A DNA stretch of 64,000 nucleotides from Harmothoe impar (GCA_947462335.1 OX381714.1:34682025-34746024); one strand, 5' to 3'. Shown: positions 21,166 to 34,066, counted from the stretch's first letter. The notes: generated by a model not told the origin, from the sequence alone. Numbers and translations: made by a program.

Positions 21166-23740
21166 CGGGCCCTCACTGTTGAGGCAGGGGTTTGTATACC
21201 ACTTCATTGTGACATCATACAGATCCTTCAGTGTTTCACGTCGGCATGAAGCATGAATGCACCAGCACCAGCATTCATGCATCATGACGACGAAATAGCA
21301 TTGTCATTATATCATTATGCTGCCCTGAAATAAGCTATCCATATAAACAGAGAGGAAGAAACAGTTGCATGTAGTTTCACCATTTATTAAAGCATGCCTA
21401 TTTGGACTTCACAGAGAATTTTCTTTTTAACAACTGTTATCCCCAACTTTGTGATCACTGTCTAATATTTGATTTGCCTTCAGGATTATGTTAACACTAT
21501 TATTATATTATTACTATACACACATTATACATCCATTGGGGACATACACAATGAATATTTGGATCATGTTAGCAAAACAAAAACAGAAATTGCCAGTCTG
21601 GCGGTTAATATGATGTTGCAGGGCTTATGTTGTCTACGACTTTTATCTTTCGTGTTGAAGCCAAGCCATGGGCCAAGGTAATATATTATTATGTTAATCC
21701 TTTAAGGGCTGCATAGTACAGTTCATGTTCATTTCTCATCTTGATAAATGCTGGCGGCTTACTCGTCAATGCTTTCATGTATCATGACGTGAATCAACCC
21801 TTGGGGTTGGCATGATGCAGGAATGCAGAACTGGTAAGTATCTCTTCAGTGCTACATGCATGCATCATGTCAACAAAACCTTTGCTGCCCTTGAAGGTTT
21901 AAACAACACATACTTCGAGAGGAGTTCAAGGATTGCAGCGTACGGATGAAAGACGCGATATATACAACATGGTGAGCACATTGTTAGTGAAAAGGATAAC
22001 AGAAATATAAAGATAAATCAATTCCATAAAATTAAAGATTATGCAGTATGTTTGGGATTGTTTATGATTTGTAGATCTATACCATCTGAGTACAGAAACT
22101 GCAGTATAACTTTCACAGCTTTTACGTTTACATGTTTGCATAATATAAGGGGAGAGTAATGCTTTTACCACCAGCAGCTTTTGAAAATGATAAGACATTT
22201 ATGGAGTACAAGAGATTAACTGTAAACCAATGTGACTGTAGTATCTAATGCCCATATGCAAACATGTTGATGATATTAAGTTAATGTCTACTTTATTTTA
22301 TTCCGTGTGTAATAAATATCTCGAAATGTTTACGATAGAGCGAGGAGTTCAACTTTTGTAATAAATATCTCGCATTGAAACAACCTTGTGTCTAGGTGGT
22401 CACAAGGGCAGTAAAAAAGTGGATTAACCATATAAGGGCCGCATGGTGCATCATGCCCATTGTTGGCAACAGCAACTGTATGTACTTAACAGTATGTCTC
22501 TATTTATTGCATGACATGGCTTTGAAACCCTTTCTCGCATAAAGGAACCGAAGCACTACACACATTTATTATTGGCCCGGATACAAGTTTACAGTTATTT
22601 AACTTATAAGGGTCAACATAAAATTGCTCTCAATTTGTACAATAAATTAATATGTTACTTGTTTTGTTTTTTGCTGTGTTTCTAAGTTCCTTTACTATTG
22701 GACCTCAACCAACACCATGGGATCCCTTGAACAAAGCCCATAAACTAAGGGTGTTACCTTCAACATCTGATGGTAACACTCACAGCATGGTTAGACACAA
22801 AGTCAAATGAATATACTGGGTTGGGGGGGGGGGGGTGTCGAGGTGCGATGGCCTGGAATTTTCGGTGCTGGCGAGGAGTTTCTGTGAATCTACCTTCTTT
22901 TAGGCCTGGTGTGGCCTAACGGAATGGTTCTAAGAAATATTAGGGTAATTTAGATATTTAATGATTCTGAAGTTTTGACCCTTCATGGGCAGTATAGCAC
23001 TTTAATGCACCATTCATTACCCACCACCATGCATGAATGTTAGCCTGGCGAGTAACTCACTATGCCGTCCCGACAGGATTGATACACTCTCAAAGGGTTA
23101 TCATGATGCACCATGTGTTGCTGCATCATACCGAAAATGAACATAAAGCCTTAAGGCATCATGCCGCCCTTAGTAGTTAAGACCCTCGGGCATGTAGCCA
23201 AAAGGGCACTGGAGCTTTATACTGACATTATATATAATGCATTAGAGTCGACCAGGGTATAACATTTGATTATACACATCACTATAATGTACATGTCTCA
23301 ACACATCATGAAAGACACCAAATGAGGTTTATATATGTACAGATATGTGAGATGCTTGCTACAGTAACCTCTACGTGAATGTTTCCTCTATCACAATGAC
23401 GCAACCGGTCAACGTCTTAAGTCAATCACCCCGTGTGAATCGGATAAAGGCCGAGCTACGTTGTCCACAATATTGTGTCAAATATTGAATGTTATTTCCC
23501 ACCGTGCATCCTTGCCAACCTGAGACCTGTCTATGCCTATGTCTTTCCTTTAAGGGAAAAATAGTGCTTTAAATTCAGTAAGTCTTTTTGGAGCCATGAT
23601 GCATGAATGCTGCACCAGCAAGAAACTTACCATTGCTGCAATAGTGCATCATGCAGACCGTATGGGGTTGGTACTCCCAAAGGGTTGGCATATGATTTAT
23701 CAATGCTGTGCCACCGATCAACTCCCAAGCACTCCGTTGT
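21166..23740. other. Intergenic region with scattered TTAA-type MITE fragments
   Basis: No gene seen. Fragments of the palindromic MITE lie at 21235-21310, 21695-21900, 22430-22470, 22978-23180 and 23550-23715. They are recognised by GGC(A/G)TGATGCATGAATGC, CTGGCGAGTAACTC and CCTTTGAGGGC-like ends. A poly-G run is at 22826-22838. Confidence 0.6.
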
Positions 23741-23745
23741 TCAAT

Positions 23746-23892
<147 letters not shown>

Positions 23893-24856
23893 TAAATTAT
23901 CGAAACTCAAGTTAACGCTTTTGTGCTATGACTGCGTTGCTTATTTTCCAGGTTTATAATACTTATCATGAATAATGTGGCTCGACCTTCACCACGGAGA
24001 GTAGAGGCCTTCACAAACAATGCAATTAAATACACCTAAATTAAATACAGTAACTAAATAGTATTATACACTTCGCGAATAATATACAAGTGTTCCCTCA
24101 CCAGATCTACTCAAGCCTAATTATATATGGCATATATTACATGGGATCTTTCCCCAGCGTCAAGAAAATATATTGTACAGAAATTGGCACTAGTGGTCCA
24201 AGAAGGCAGATGTATACACAGATCCAGGCCTGAAGGCCCTCCGGAATAAGGGCCTTATTTCATAGTCTATATAATAGTAAGGGCCATAGTGCCAATGTCC
24301 TCAGGGCGAAGGGTTTTAGAATATAGGTGCCCTTATTCCTGCGAGAGAGACCTAGGCCTGATACTATATACTCATTATATACTGGTTACATATTATAATG
24401 ACAGCATAGTTTGGAAAAGCAAGGATAGGTGGCTTTGCAAAGGTTTTTGTCCATAAGGGCTCCTCAAGTTCTTCGAGAAATGTAAATTTAGCTAAATATG
24501 ACAAATTTTATTTTTCCGGCTATCTTGGTAAGTGAAGCGTATATGTCATGTTCAGTATCGTTTACATTTGGAGTTGTATTGGATTTGTAAGAAAGTACAA
24601 AATTATGAACACACTGTCAAAATTGCTTTTGTAACCCTATGTAATGTAAATCAAAAGAAAGAGCCTATAGCATAGATAAAGATTATTTTGCTCTTTTGAT
24701 TTCTTTCATGAAGATAAGTCACAATCGCTTGCCGCCATAACTTGTATTAAAAACATATTGAACATCCCAAGAACTTTTTCACTCAGAAAACCTTCACAAG
24801 AACCCACAATGCCTTGGGTAATTAACATTTTCAATGTGTCCCAAAAGAACATTTAA

Positions 24857-25033
24857 CCCTTTGAGGGCCGCATGGTGCTTTATCCATTGCTGTCATGATG
24901 CATGAATACCCACTGGCAAGGGTCGGCGTGATGCTTTAAAGCAGCACTAGCGAGTTAATACCCAGGGCTGCATTCAGGCATCATGAGGACTAAAGGGCAT
25001 AACGCATTAATGCACTCTGTGGCCCTTAGAGGG
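24857..25033. mobile_element. Best-preserved copy of the TTAA-type palindromic MITE
   Basis: A 177-bp element flanked by TTAA (24853-24856 and 25034-25037) with termini CCCTTTGAGGGCCGCATGGT and ...CTCTGTGGCCCTTAGAGGG. The middle is a hairpin of TCATGATGCATGAAT and ATTCAGGCATCATGA around a CTGGCAAG/CTAGCGAG loop. TTAA plus CCC-starting ends fit piggyBac-type MITEs. At least a dozen diverged copies lie across the window. Confidence 0.8.
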
Positions 25034-25226
25034 TTAATCAAAGTCTAACACAGGACCTTAATGGCCACCATTAATGTCCTTAACAGCGCTCAGCAACAAG
25101 AACTAATCCGTAACTAATGCCAGCATTGCATTTCTATTAAATACATCAACTCTATATTGTTCATCGTCAGTAACCATAGCAAAATATAAACAACCTAGAC
25201 TAAGACGCTACGGGTCAAAGGTCAAC

Positions 25227-28200
25227 TCATAACAGCTCGAACTCCTCGTCTGAGTCGTAGTGGCGCTCCCCAAGTACCGTGTAGTCTGAAATGGAACAAA
25301 AGAAAATTGTTAATTTTTTATTTTAAAAGACGGTATTTTGCTAAAAGATTACTTTTGTCGTCATGATGTACCATATATCATGCACCAGGCATAGATTACA
25401 GCAGTATGCTGCCCTTGAAGGGTTTACCTCGCTGCGGGGGTGGTCAAGAAGGGTGCATAGATTAGAGCATTATTCTGCCCATAAAGGGTTAATACCTGCG
25501 GGGGTGGTGGACGAGGGTGCGTAGATTAAATCAGTATGCTGCCCATAAAGGGTTAACCTACCTGCAGGAGTGGTGGAGGAGGTGGGAACCTAAACTAAAA
25601 CAGTACTGTATGCTACCCTTAAAGGGTTTACTTAAAGCAGTGTGCTGCCCATAAAGGGTTAACCTACCTGAGGGGTGGTGGAGGAGGAGAGTACGTAGAC
25701 TAAAACAGTACTGTATGCTACCCTTAAAGGGTTTACTTAAAGCAGTGTGCTGGCCATAAAGGTTTAACCCACCTGCGGGGGTGGTGAATGAGGGTGCGTA
25801 GATTAAAGCAGTATGCTGCCCATAAAGGTTTAACCTACCTGCAGGAGTGGTTGAGGAGGGTGCGTAGGGTGTGAAGGGTGGCCAGTGCGCGGGCCGCGTC
25901 TGGTACAACTCAAACATGGGCGTCTTCTGTCCGTGCACGATGTACTTATTGACTGTCCGACACCACGTGTCAAACTCTGCTTCCGTCCCACAGTAAAAAC
26001 CCTAAAACAAGGTAGGGTAAATGTCAGTGATTTTACAATATCTTAACTTTTGCATGGCAAAAGAGCGACACTGATTAATACAGTCACATACATGTATATG
26101 TCATTTTGAGGCCACATCTAAAATTTAACTTTCGAGCGAGTGAGCGAAATCAAATACTTTTTTTTTAATTTCCCAAAATATTGTGCGCATGGAATATTCT
26201 TTATCATTTTTAGAAAAAGTGTGTAGCAGAAGAAGACAATTCTGTTTGTACGTGTTTCTGCATAGATATATCACCTACCAGAGCCACGGAGGGGTCAAGC
26301 TGGCTGATGTCGAGGCGGGAGGGGAAGACGCAGTGGTAGGACAGGTCCGTTTCCTGGGGCTGCGACAGGTCGGCGTAAGGCTGTGTCGTGTGGGGGTCCA
26401 AGTACACCAACTCATCACCTAGAGGGAACCAGCAAGTCTAACAGTCAGTGACTGTGTATGGGCAAGTCTACGAGTCAGTGAGCAAATATGAGCAAGTCTA
26501 AGAGTCAGTGACTAAATATGAGCAAGTCTAAGAGTCAGTGAGCAAATATGAGCAAGTCTAAGAGTCAGTGAGCAAATATGAGCAAGTCTTAGAGTCAGTG
26601 AGCAAATATGAGCAAGTATAATAGGGAGGTGTTGTGAATAGGTATGGGTGTGTGACTACCAGTAAGTATCAGAAGGTCTAAAGGTCAGTGGCTAAGTTAA
26701 AGTGGCTGAGGAGTATTGTAGTGCCTTACCTAAGAAGCCCAGGAACCAGTGTGCATGGCTCGGCTTTCCTCCTATAATGCCGACAGACTGAGGCATCGTC
26801 AGACACGTCTGAAATTGACATAATTGATTATTTTTCGTGATAACAGTTATGATATTTTCCCATTTCTTTTGAATATGTGGATGGGGGGGGGGGGGATGAA
26901 TTGAGCAATTCTGTTTGGAAAAATAGAGACAATTATGTTTGAAGATCTATAACAAAATGTATCTACTGTTGAACTTGTCAGAGGCAAAGCAAAGATTTCA
27001 TCCCTTTATATAAATATCTACAAGTCGGGGTCGACTTAAAACTAAAAAGGTATGTTTGTATCCCAGTAACCATAGATTAAATCTGCTTAAATTACTCAAA
27101 AATCAGCTTACATATATAGTACAACTCAAAGTAGGGAGTCGGCTAATGAGGGTGTTTGAGGGGGGTTTTACAGACTAGCAGTACATGTTTATATTTGCAG
27201 GAGGCGCCCTACCTTGAGACTGCTGATGTAGACAGGGTTCACCTCCGTCAGCCCCAGTCTCAGCGGTATGATCAGCAGCAGCGGTTTCCACTTCACCTTC
27301 CCGCGCCCCGGTTCCGTCTTGTCTTCCAGTCCGTTCGTGTTGTCCCCGTTACTGACTCCCTGACAGCCGCCGACCGCGCCCTTTAACGACTCAACGCTGT
27401 CCTCCATCGTCTGTGTCTCCGTCTTTTTACAGTTTGAACATGGCGACTGACATAACGTTTCTATAGGGAGAATTAAAAACATGTATGTCATATTCAAAAT
27501 TGTATAACGTAAAACCCTGCCTATTAGCCATGTTTCGGTTATAGTAATAGGCAAGGTTTTAATCATTTAAATTGAATGTATCTAACTTTTGTTCTTCCGT
27601 GTTCAACGTTATTTATAATAATAATACTTTAAGAGCCTTCTTTCAGTTAAATTACCTGAATCATTTTTAGTCTGAAATTGATGGGGGCTGATACACTCCC
27701 GAATGGACAGTATGATTAAGTTCTATACTTACTAATATCATCTATAATCACGGTGTTATCCATCGCTACATGAATTGCTATTGAACTCCATTCATCATAA
27801 AAAGCGAGTTTCCTAAGTACTTGTGCAATTGTGTTTGGTCCAAACCATTGTCCTACCGCCTTCCCTTCACACGCCCCCATACTCGCTGCAACACAAGGGG
27901 GTTTGTTTTTACAAAAGTAAATAATATATCAATTGTCATTAAGTTAAAATGTGCAACATATTTTGACGCGATTCAATACAGAAACTTCTACCCGGTATAC
28001 ATTATTATAAGTATCCGCCCATATTGTTAGAAAATTACCAGCCTCTATTTCCCTCTTTTGGTTATTCTCTTAATGCACTAGGCTCTTCTGTTGTAATGAT
28101 GTATTGAATGCACCACTGACAAGTAACTCGCAAATATTGCATGTTTCATACATCCTGCCGACCCAATAGGTGAAATCTCAATCACGTATCTCCTCTTAGT

Positions 28201-31200
28201 GGTAACTAGCCTATTAGGTGTACTAAGGAGGGCATGATAACTTAATGCGTTAAAGTGGGTTTATCCGAATGTGGTCGTCATGATGCATAAATGCATCCCT
28301 GGCCAGTAACTAGCTAGTACTGGATTCAAGCATCGCGCTGACCCTACGGGATTTAGACACTCCTGAAGGGTCGGTATGATGCACCATTGTAGCCCTGGCA
28401 AGTTGCTCTCACTGGGCTGAATTAGTGTATTTTTTTAGCAACATGCCATCCACAAAGGATTAAAGGTTTAACCCACCTATTTGGTGTATGGAGTAGCAGC
28501 TGGACTTCTTGTCCTGAAACAGCCGCAGGATCTCGTGGTACTTGGGGTCGTATTTACCTGGAACCCACCGCCAGTCTGCAAGCCGCAACAGGAGGAAGGC
28601 ACTCATAGTGATATAGTATTAAGGCATTTTATGTTCATGGAATACGGCAGAGCCATTGGTTTAACCAAGGAATCACATATTTTGCCTACCAATTAAACGA
28701 TTCGAAGTGTGATTAACATTGCAAATGACTCAGAGTTAGGGTGCCTAGGTGATTTTATGGCCACTTAGGGAGTGGTCATTTTTTAACAACAGGGGGGGGG
28801 GGTTGGTGGATTTTCAGGCGAGCGGGTCGAAATTCTTTTGGTCCCCCCCACGGGAGGGGTCGAAATTTTTTTGGTCCCCCCCCTCAGGCAAGTTGAAATT
28901 GAGCGCGGCCGACCCCTTTGAGCTATAGTAACGCGCGGGCTTTTTGCTAAAAAGGGGTGCAATTTTTTTGGTCCCCCGCTGAGGGGTCCAAATTTTTTTG
29001 GTCTCCCCCTTCAAGGGGTCCAAATTGTTTTGGTCCCCCCCCCAAATCCACCAACCCCCCCCTGTTGTTAAGAAATGACCACTCCCTTACTTCCCATATG
29101 ACCAGTGCTAAAGTTGAAATAAGCGCACATTAACAATTAAAACACTAAGTTAGCTTACCCCTGCCGAGGTGTCGTGTGACGAGCGCCTGTGCCAGGATCA
29201 TCTGTCCGCACCGTAACATGCAGCCCCAGCCTTTGTCCTGGGTCGGACCCTGACCTCCTGAAACACAGAAATCAGTGGTTATTGAATCAGGGCACAGTAG
29301 TGCCAGGTTCTTTAGAGACAGGTATTTTTGGACTTTTTGTCAAAAAAGTCCCTTGCTTTCTGTCCCTTTTTTTCCTGTGAAACATTTGGAAATAAAATAT
29401 TTAAATGCTGCCACAAACAAGTTTTGATCAATGCCAATCCATGCCATCAAAGATTGAAACCAAAAAAGCAATATTTCATACATAAAATTGATATTGAATA
29501 AGGGTCACTAAAATAGCACAAAACCAACTTTTTCGGCGCAATGCTAAAAGGTGGGGTTTCAAGTAAAGCACAGACCTTCGTAAAGTGTCCCTTTACACAG
29601 AATCCTCTTTGTTCTTATATAAAAACAGGGTGAGACGCTTTTTGAGACGCTCTGTGGGCTGAATATTGCATGTACCTTCGGTAACCTTCATGAAAACGAA
29701 GGTAAAGCACTACTTTACACAGAACATGACCAAAAAACACCAAAAATCATCAGGGCGGCCTGTTGACAAAAGCTGAAATTCTTTATTTCTGTAACATATG
29801 AAGAGAAGTACAGATGCCCTGGTTCACATTCATAGCCTTAATATATCAGATCTATGCAAACGTGATCCACCGATCAGCAGTGGATTAAAACAGTGAAATA
29901 CTACTTCAAAACAGACAAATTTCACCGGTAGCGTGCTGGATGGAATGAAATACATGCTGCGCTAACTATTGCGCATGCTCAGGTGGACTATAAAAGCGAG
30001 CAACACAGTGCAGACCGCAGTTTCACGTCGGAGATGGTGTCGCTGCTGACGCTCTGATCGACTTGCTTTTCGGCCGAGACGTAAAACGGCGGTTGTGCCG
30101 ACTGGCGCTGACGTCCACAGCCACCTGCTTGCCTAGACGCACTTGCTCACCCACACATCACCAGCTCGCCCACACCCACCGGCTCGCCCACACCCACTGG
30201 CTCCCCCACACCCACCGGCTCCCCCACACCCACCTGCTATAACATACTAGTGTGACACATGATTTGAGGGTAGTTTTGACCCAGGAATACATTCCTGCTC
30301 TCAGAATTGACAAATAATTCATTGTTCCTGAAATAAAAATGCCCTGGTTCACATGTGATATATATCACATATTCCATTCATTCATTTTCATTTGCAATAA
30401 TTTTCAAGATTTTTAATGCAACAAAAAAAGAGAGTATTTGCAGGCAATCAAAACTACCGGTACCATAAATCCCTGTGTATAACCCATGTCTCGCTATAAG
30501 CCGAATCTTGACCTCGGAGAAATCCTATAACCGGCATTGGGAGTCTCATTAAGTCATCTTTGGTACTATACTTCCAAAAAAAACATGTATAACTTGCACG
30601 CCTACCTTGGAAGAACCCTACAACCCGCACTAGGGTTCTGGTTCTCTTATAACCCGCAGGTTGTGTGCATGGATTTGGAGTATTTTTTGACTTACCTATT
30701 GCACTGAAGCCTGTCCGGTATGTAAACCACAGCCGGGACTTGATGTCATCTTTGATCTCGTTCAGGTCTGCAACAACGAATTAATACAAGGCTTTTTAGG
30801 AACATAGAATCTGGTGATTTTTTCTCTCTTATGAAACACCGCTTTAGTGTGATATGTTGCAAAGTAATTTAATGTGCCATGTCCTTTGCCGTTATGATGC
30901 TTCATTCAGGCATCATGTCGACCTTCAGGTTGGATACATTCCCAAAGGGTTGGTGAGCAGACTCACCAGGGCTAAATCATGATGACAATGGAAAATTCCT
31001 TAAAGTGTTGAAATATCAAATAATCCCAAGCTTGATATCTAAATAGGTGTTTGAATTAGAACAGCAAAGACCAATATGACCAAGCTGCCACCACCATTAT
31101 GCTATAGCATGCTACGTTTAATAGTACTCACCATAGAGCGTGCTGTACTGCCGGCCCAGGATCCACAGCGGCTCCTCCGTCTCCGGGAATTCCTCATAAT

Positions 31201-31222
31201 CCAGCACCGTCTCATATGTCAT
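25227..31222 (-). CDS. ATG4: Cysteine protease ATG4 (ATG4A/B-like), 10 coding exons
   Basis: Intact 400-residue ATG4, the cytosolic protease that trims the C-terminus of ATG8/LC3 proteins and delipidates them during autophagy. Exons in gene order: 31222-31132, 30767-30696, 29257-29159, 28575-28477, 27885-27733, 27460-27213, 26808-26730, 26418-26279, 26001-25839, 25285-25227. All have GT/AG sites and compatible phases. Family motifs in order: [17 protein letters not shown] (~12-28), [16 protein letters not shown] (~41-56), catalytic Cys67 in [57 protein letters not shown], and catalytic Asp/His in [10 protein letters not shown]. The C-terminus DSDEEFELL matches the LC3-interacting tail of ATG4B. 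Exon 1 extends upstream in frame to a possible acceptor at 31240, so an earlier start is possible; MTYETV aligns well with known starts. Confidence 0.95.
25427..25832 (-). repeat. Tandem array duplicating the end and splice donor of an ATG4 exon
   Basis: Five diverged units of 62-105 bases lie directly downstream (in gene direction) of the penultimate ATG4 exon. Each unit carries a copy of the exon's last ~25 bases plus donor (CCACCCCTGCAG|GTAGGTTA or GTGGGTTA). Each also carries a piece resembling the TTAA MITE end (CCTTTATGGGCAGCATACTGC). The exon reading frame stays open through the array, each unit adding about [20 protein letters not shown]. Confidence 0.85.
26431..26625. repeat. 30-bp tandem repeat in an ATG4 intron
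   Basis: About six and a half units of AGCAAGTCTAAGAGTCAGTG followed by AGCAAATATG. Confidence 0.95.
28768..29086. mobile_element. Harbinger-like MITE copy B (TTA target duplication)
   Basis: Ends GGGAGTGGTCATTTTTTAAC and GTTAAGAAATGACCACTCCC, flanked by TTA at 28765-28767 and 29087-29089. Same central GTAACGCGCGGGC segment as copy A. It lies in the ATG4 intron between the WRWVPG exon and the catalytic-Cys exon. Confidence 0.85.
30150..30240. repeat. 18-bp minisatellite (CACCCACCGGCTCGCCCA)
   Basis: Five units in an ATG4 intron, embedded in a larger dispersed repeat whose flank (CTATAACATACTAGTGTGAC to GAACAATGAATTATTTGTC-like sequence, to 30350) recurs in opposite orientation at 46025-46205 inside AARS2. 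Confidence 0.85.
30450..30690. repeat. Dispersed repeat with CCGCA/TATAACCCG motifs
   Basis: Degenerate repeats of TATAACCCGCA and related GCGGGTTATA. A related segment lies at 31495-31700 (GGTGCGGGTTATACGCGA). Probable MITE remnants on both sides of the first ATG4 coding exons. Confidence 0.5.
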
Positions 31223-32206
31223 CGACTGTATGAACGACGCTGTAAGGACAGGCAGAAAGAGTCTAGCTATGTTTTAGTCTGTCCATGTTCCAGATACCAT
31301 GCACCGGGACCAGGCGCAGTCCGCAGTAAGGGTGTTGGTACAACTGCTGTGGTTTTCAAATGTCTCAATTTTCAGGTTTAGGTAGTGACCATCTGTTAAG
31401 AACTATGCACTGGAAGTCTGTTTTTCCCTACTAAAAACGGACTTACAGTGCATATAATCAGTGCTACAAGGCCTTATTGTCGACTGAGGGTACTACAGTA
31501 CTATAAATTCCTGCATATAACCTGCAGGTTATACGCGAACCAAACATCCAGGGTGGGTTATACAATATTCGCAACGTCTAGGTGCAGGTAATACAGGGTT
31601 TTCTAAGTAGATTTTCAGACCCCCAGGTGCGGGTAATAGGATATCCCAAAGTTGGGGTGCGGGTTATACGCGAGGTGCGGGTTATACGTTGGAATTTTCA
31701 GTATTATGCATATCAGAAGACGGGCAATGCTTGGCTTAAAAAGTCAGTCAAGTCAGTGGGGCACCTGAAAAATTGATCATGTATGACGCTTAGACAATTA
31801 ATGCTTTTTCCATGGCAACGTAAATCTAAATATATCTAAATGTATTCACGTACATGATGGCAACTGCAGAATCTAATCCGACTCCGTCATCGAGGACCAT
31901 TGTAAAAACATCCAAACGACATCAGCTTTTATTTAACTTTAACCCCCTCCCCCAACTTTAAGGCGCCATTTACCCACCCAATTCACACCACCTACGAATC
32001 CCATGACAAATCATCATCTTATACGGAATGACTACCGGTATGTGGATTTCTTTATTTTCTATGAAACTTTATACCCAGCATTTTAAATTTTTGCAATGGT
32101 TCAAATGGGGTTCGAATCCCTAAAGAGTTTTACATTCTTTTACTCATTGGGTCTAAAAGTCAGAAGCAGTACATATCGCATTGGGTAACTACTAACATTG
32201 CATGAG

Positions 32207-32280
32207 TCCCAGTGGAACAGTTGGCTAGCTGTTGGGCTCCCTAGTTCTCTGGTTGTGGGTACGGATCCTGCTCGAAATTA
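32207..32280 (+). mobile_element. tRNA-derived SINE head (tentative)
   Basis: A-box-like TGGCTAGCTGTTGGGC and B-box-like GGTACGGATCC are about 35 bases apart, the spacing of a tRNA-derived polymerase III promoter, followed by an A-rich stretch (AAAAAGAAAAAGAG). A lone B-box GGTTCGAATCC also occurs at 32111. Confidence 0.4.
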
Positions 32281-32416
32281 AGTGTATCAAAAAGAAAAAG
32301 AGCCCTGAACTGTATCACCACCTCTTAGGTGTGTCTATACCGTTAGTGTCCGGGTAGGCCTACCCATGTACCTCATGTACCCACCTCTAAAAGGTTCAGG
32401 GGGATCATTAGGCATA

Positions 32417-32727
32417 GGGAGTGATCTTTTTTAACAACTAGGGGGATAGGCAAACATTTTTCGACTCCTTGACCGTGGGGGGGGGGGGGGAGGTTAATAA
32501 ATATCAACCCCTCTTGGGGGAGGAGCCAAAAAGGTTTAACCTGTTTTGAGCGAAAAAACCTGCACATTATTATGGCTATGCTTCAAAGGGCCAGCGCACA
32601 CCAATTTTTGACCCGTATGGGGGGGGGGGGGGGTTAAAATGTTGACCCCTTAACCGGGAGGATGTAAAAAATGTTGCGCACTCCACATGAAAACCCACCA
32701 CCCCCCTTGTTGTTAAAAAATGATCAC
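32417..32727. mobile_element. Harbinger-like MITE copy C (degenerate end)
   Basis: Left end GGGAGTGATCTTTTTTAACA, right end TGTTGTTAAAAAATGATCAC without the final CCC. The target duplication is no longer readable. Confidence 0.7.
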
Positions 32728-32737
32728 TACTGGTACC

Positions 32738-34066
32738 TTAAAGGGTAGGACCTCTAGCAGTAGAGCATGTAGTTCATAACTCTGCCACTAAACTGTGCAA
32801 CTCATTATAGGTAGGCCTAATGTATTTGACTAAGGGAGTGCTCATTTTTTAACAACAGGGGGGGGGGCGGTGAGATTTCGCGCGGAGCGCGCAAATTTTT
32901 TTCACCCCCCCCTCTAGAGGGGTCGAAATTTTTTACCCCCCCCCCGGCAGGCCGAAAATCGCGCGCGTTCGCGCCCCTTTGTAGCATAGTAACGCGCGGG
33001 CTTTTCCCCTCAAAACAGGTTGAATTTTTTTGCCCCCCCCCCCAAGAGGGGTCTGAATTTTTTACCCCCCCCCGGTCAAGGGGTCCAAATTTTTTACCCC
33101 CCCCCCCAAATCCACCACCCCCCCCCCTGTTGTTAAAAAATGAGCACTCCCTAAGAAGAGCCTGTATATGGGCGAGAGCCTGTAGAAGGAGTAGGAGAGT
33201 AATACCAGTGGGCTAGCCAAACTGCCCTTGCACACCATTTTTCACTGTTGCAGCTCACCCATCACTGGCGGCCATATTCCTGCACATGTTTACAGAAAAA
33301 AAAAAGATTTTGCCATCAATATGTTTGGGTGAAAGTGTTTAAATTTTATAGACATTTTTTACGGTGGATGGGTGAAGGGTGCAATGAGCAGTGGGACCAG
33401 GTGATCATGATGTCCTGGCCAGGTGACTTCAGTAGGGGGACCATGAATCAGGTTTTGCTTGGAATTAAATAGTCTATAAAAGAATGATAAAACTATAGCA
33501 CCCTCTTAGATTTGATGATTACATATTGGCTTCTAGGAATGCACATCGTGCACAATAGTATCATTGTGTATACCATAGACATAGTGGCCTGTGTAAGCGC
33601 CCCTGCGCTTATAAATTTCAAGTCCCTGTTACCCCCTGTGCTTATACAGGGACCTGCGCTTATATGAGTCCCTTTAAAGAGAGATTTTGGGTTTCATAGC
33701 CGACATAGGGGTCGTAGACCTGCGCTTAAACAAAACCTGCGCTTATTTGAGACCCCTACGCTTATACGGGCCATTACGGTAGATGTTACTTTTTTACCCA
33801 AAATAATAGCATGTGGCCTATTCAAGGGGAAGTATACCGTTTTCTGTGGGCACACTGGTGGGTATCACTGGTGGGTATCACTAGTACTCAATACTATACC
33901 ACTGGCAGAGTGCTGGTGCTGGAGAATATAGGCTCACAGGGCTGGGATATGCCTGCATGTGGTGGATTTTGTTTGGGGGGATTCTAAATATAACTGAAGT
34001 GTTATATAAACTCGACAAGCCTGGCTGAGATTTTTATGATTTAGGGAGAGAAGTCCTACCCTTTAA
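32738..34066. mobile_element. TTAA-flanked Kolobok/piggyBac-type element, copy 2
   Basis: TTAA at 32738-32741 and 34063-34066, with inner termini AGGGTAGGACCTC and AAGTCCTACCCT. It is the inverted counterpart of 7068-8395, lacks part of that copy's middle, and carries a Harbinger-like MITE at 32834-33151. It contains a patch of repeated CCTGCGCTTATA motifs at 33600-33775. Confidence 0.75.
32834..33151. mobile_element. Harbinger-like MITE copy D, nested (TAA target duplication)
   Basis: Ends GGGAGTGCTCATTTTTTAAC and GTTAAAAAATGAGCACTCCC, flanked by TAA at 32831-32833 and 33152-33154. The host repeat without the insert reads GTATTTGACTAAGAAAGGCC (complement of about 7862-7906), so TAA is a true duplication. 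Confidence 0.9.

Noticed and set aside
25558..25938. 126-codon minus-strand ORF as an independent gene
   Set aside because: It is the penultimate ATG4 exon read through into the tandem array of duplicated exon ends.
30150..30240. CRISPR-like spaced repeats
   Set aside because: Units are contiguous tandem repeats with no unique spacers, and this is animal DNA.
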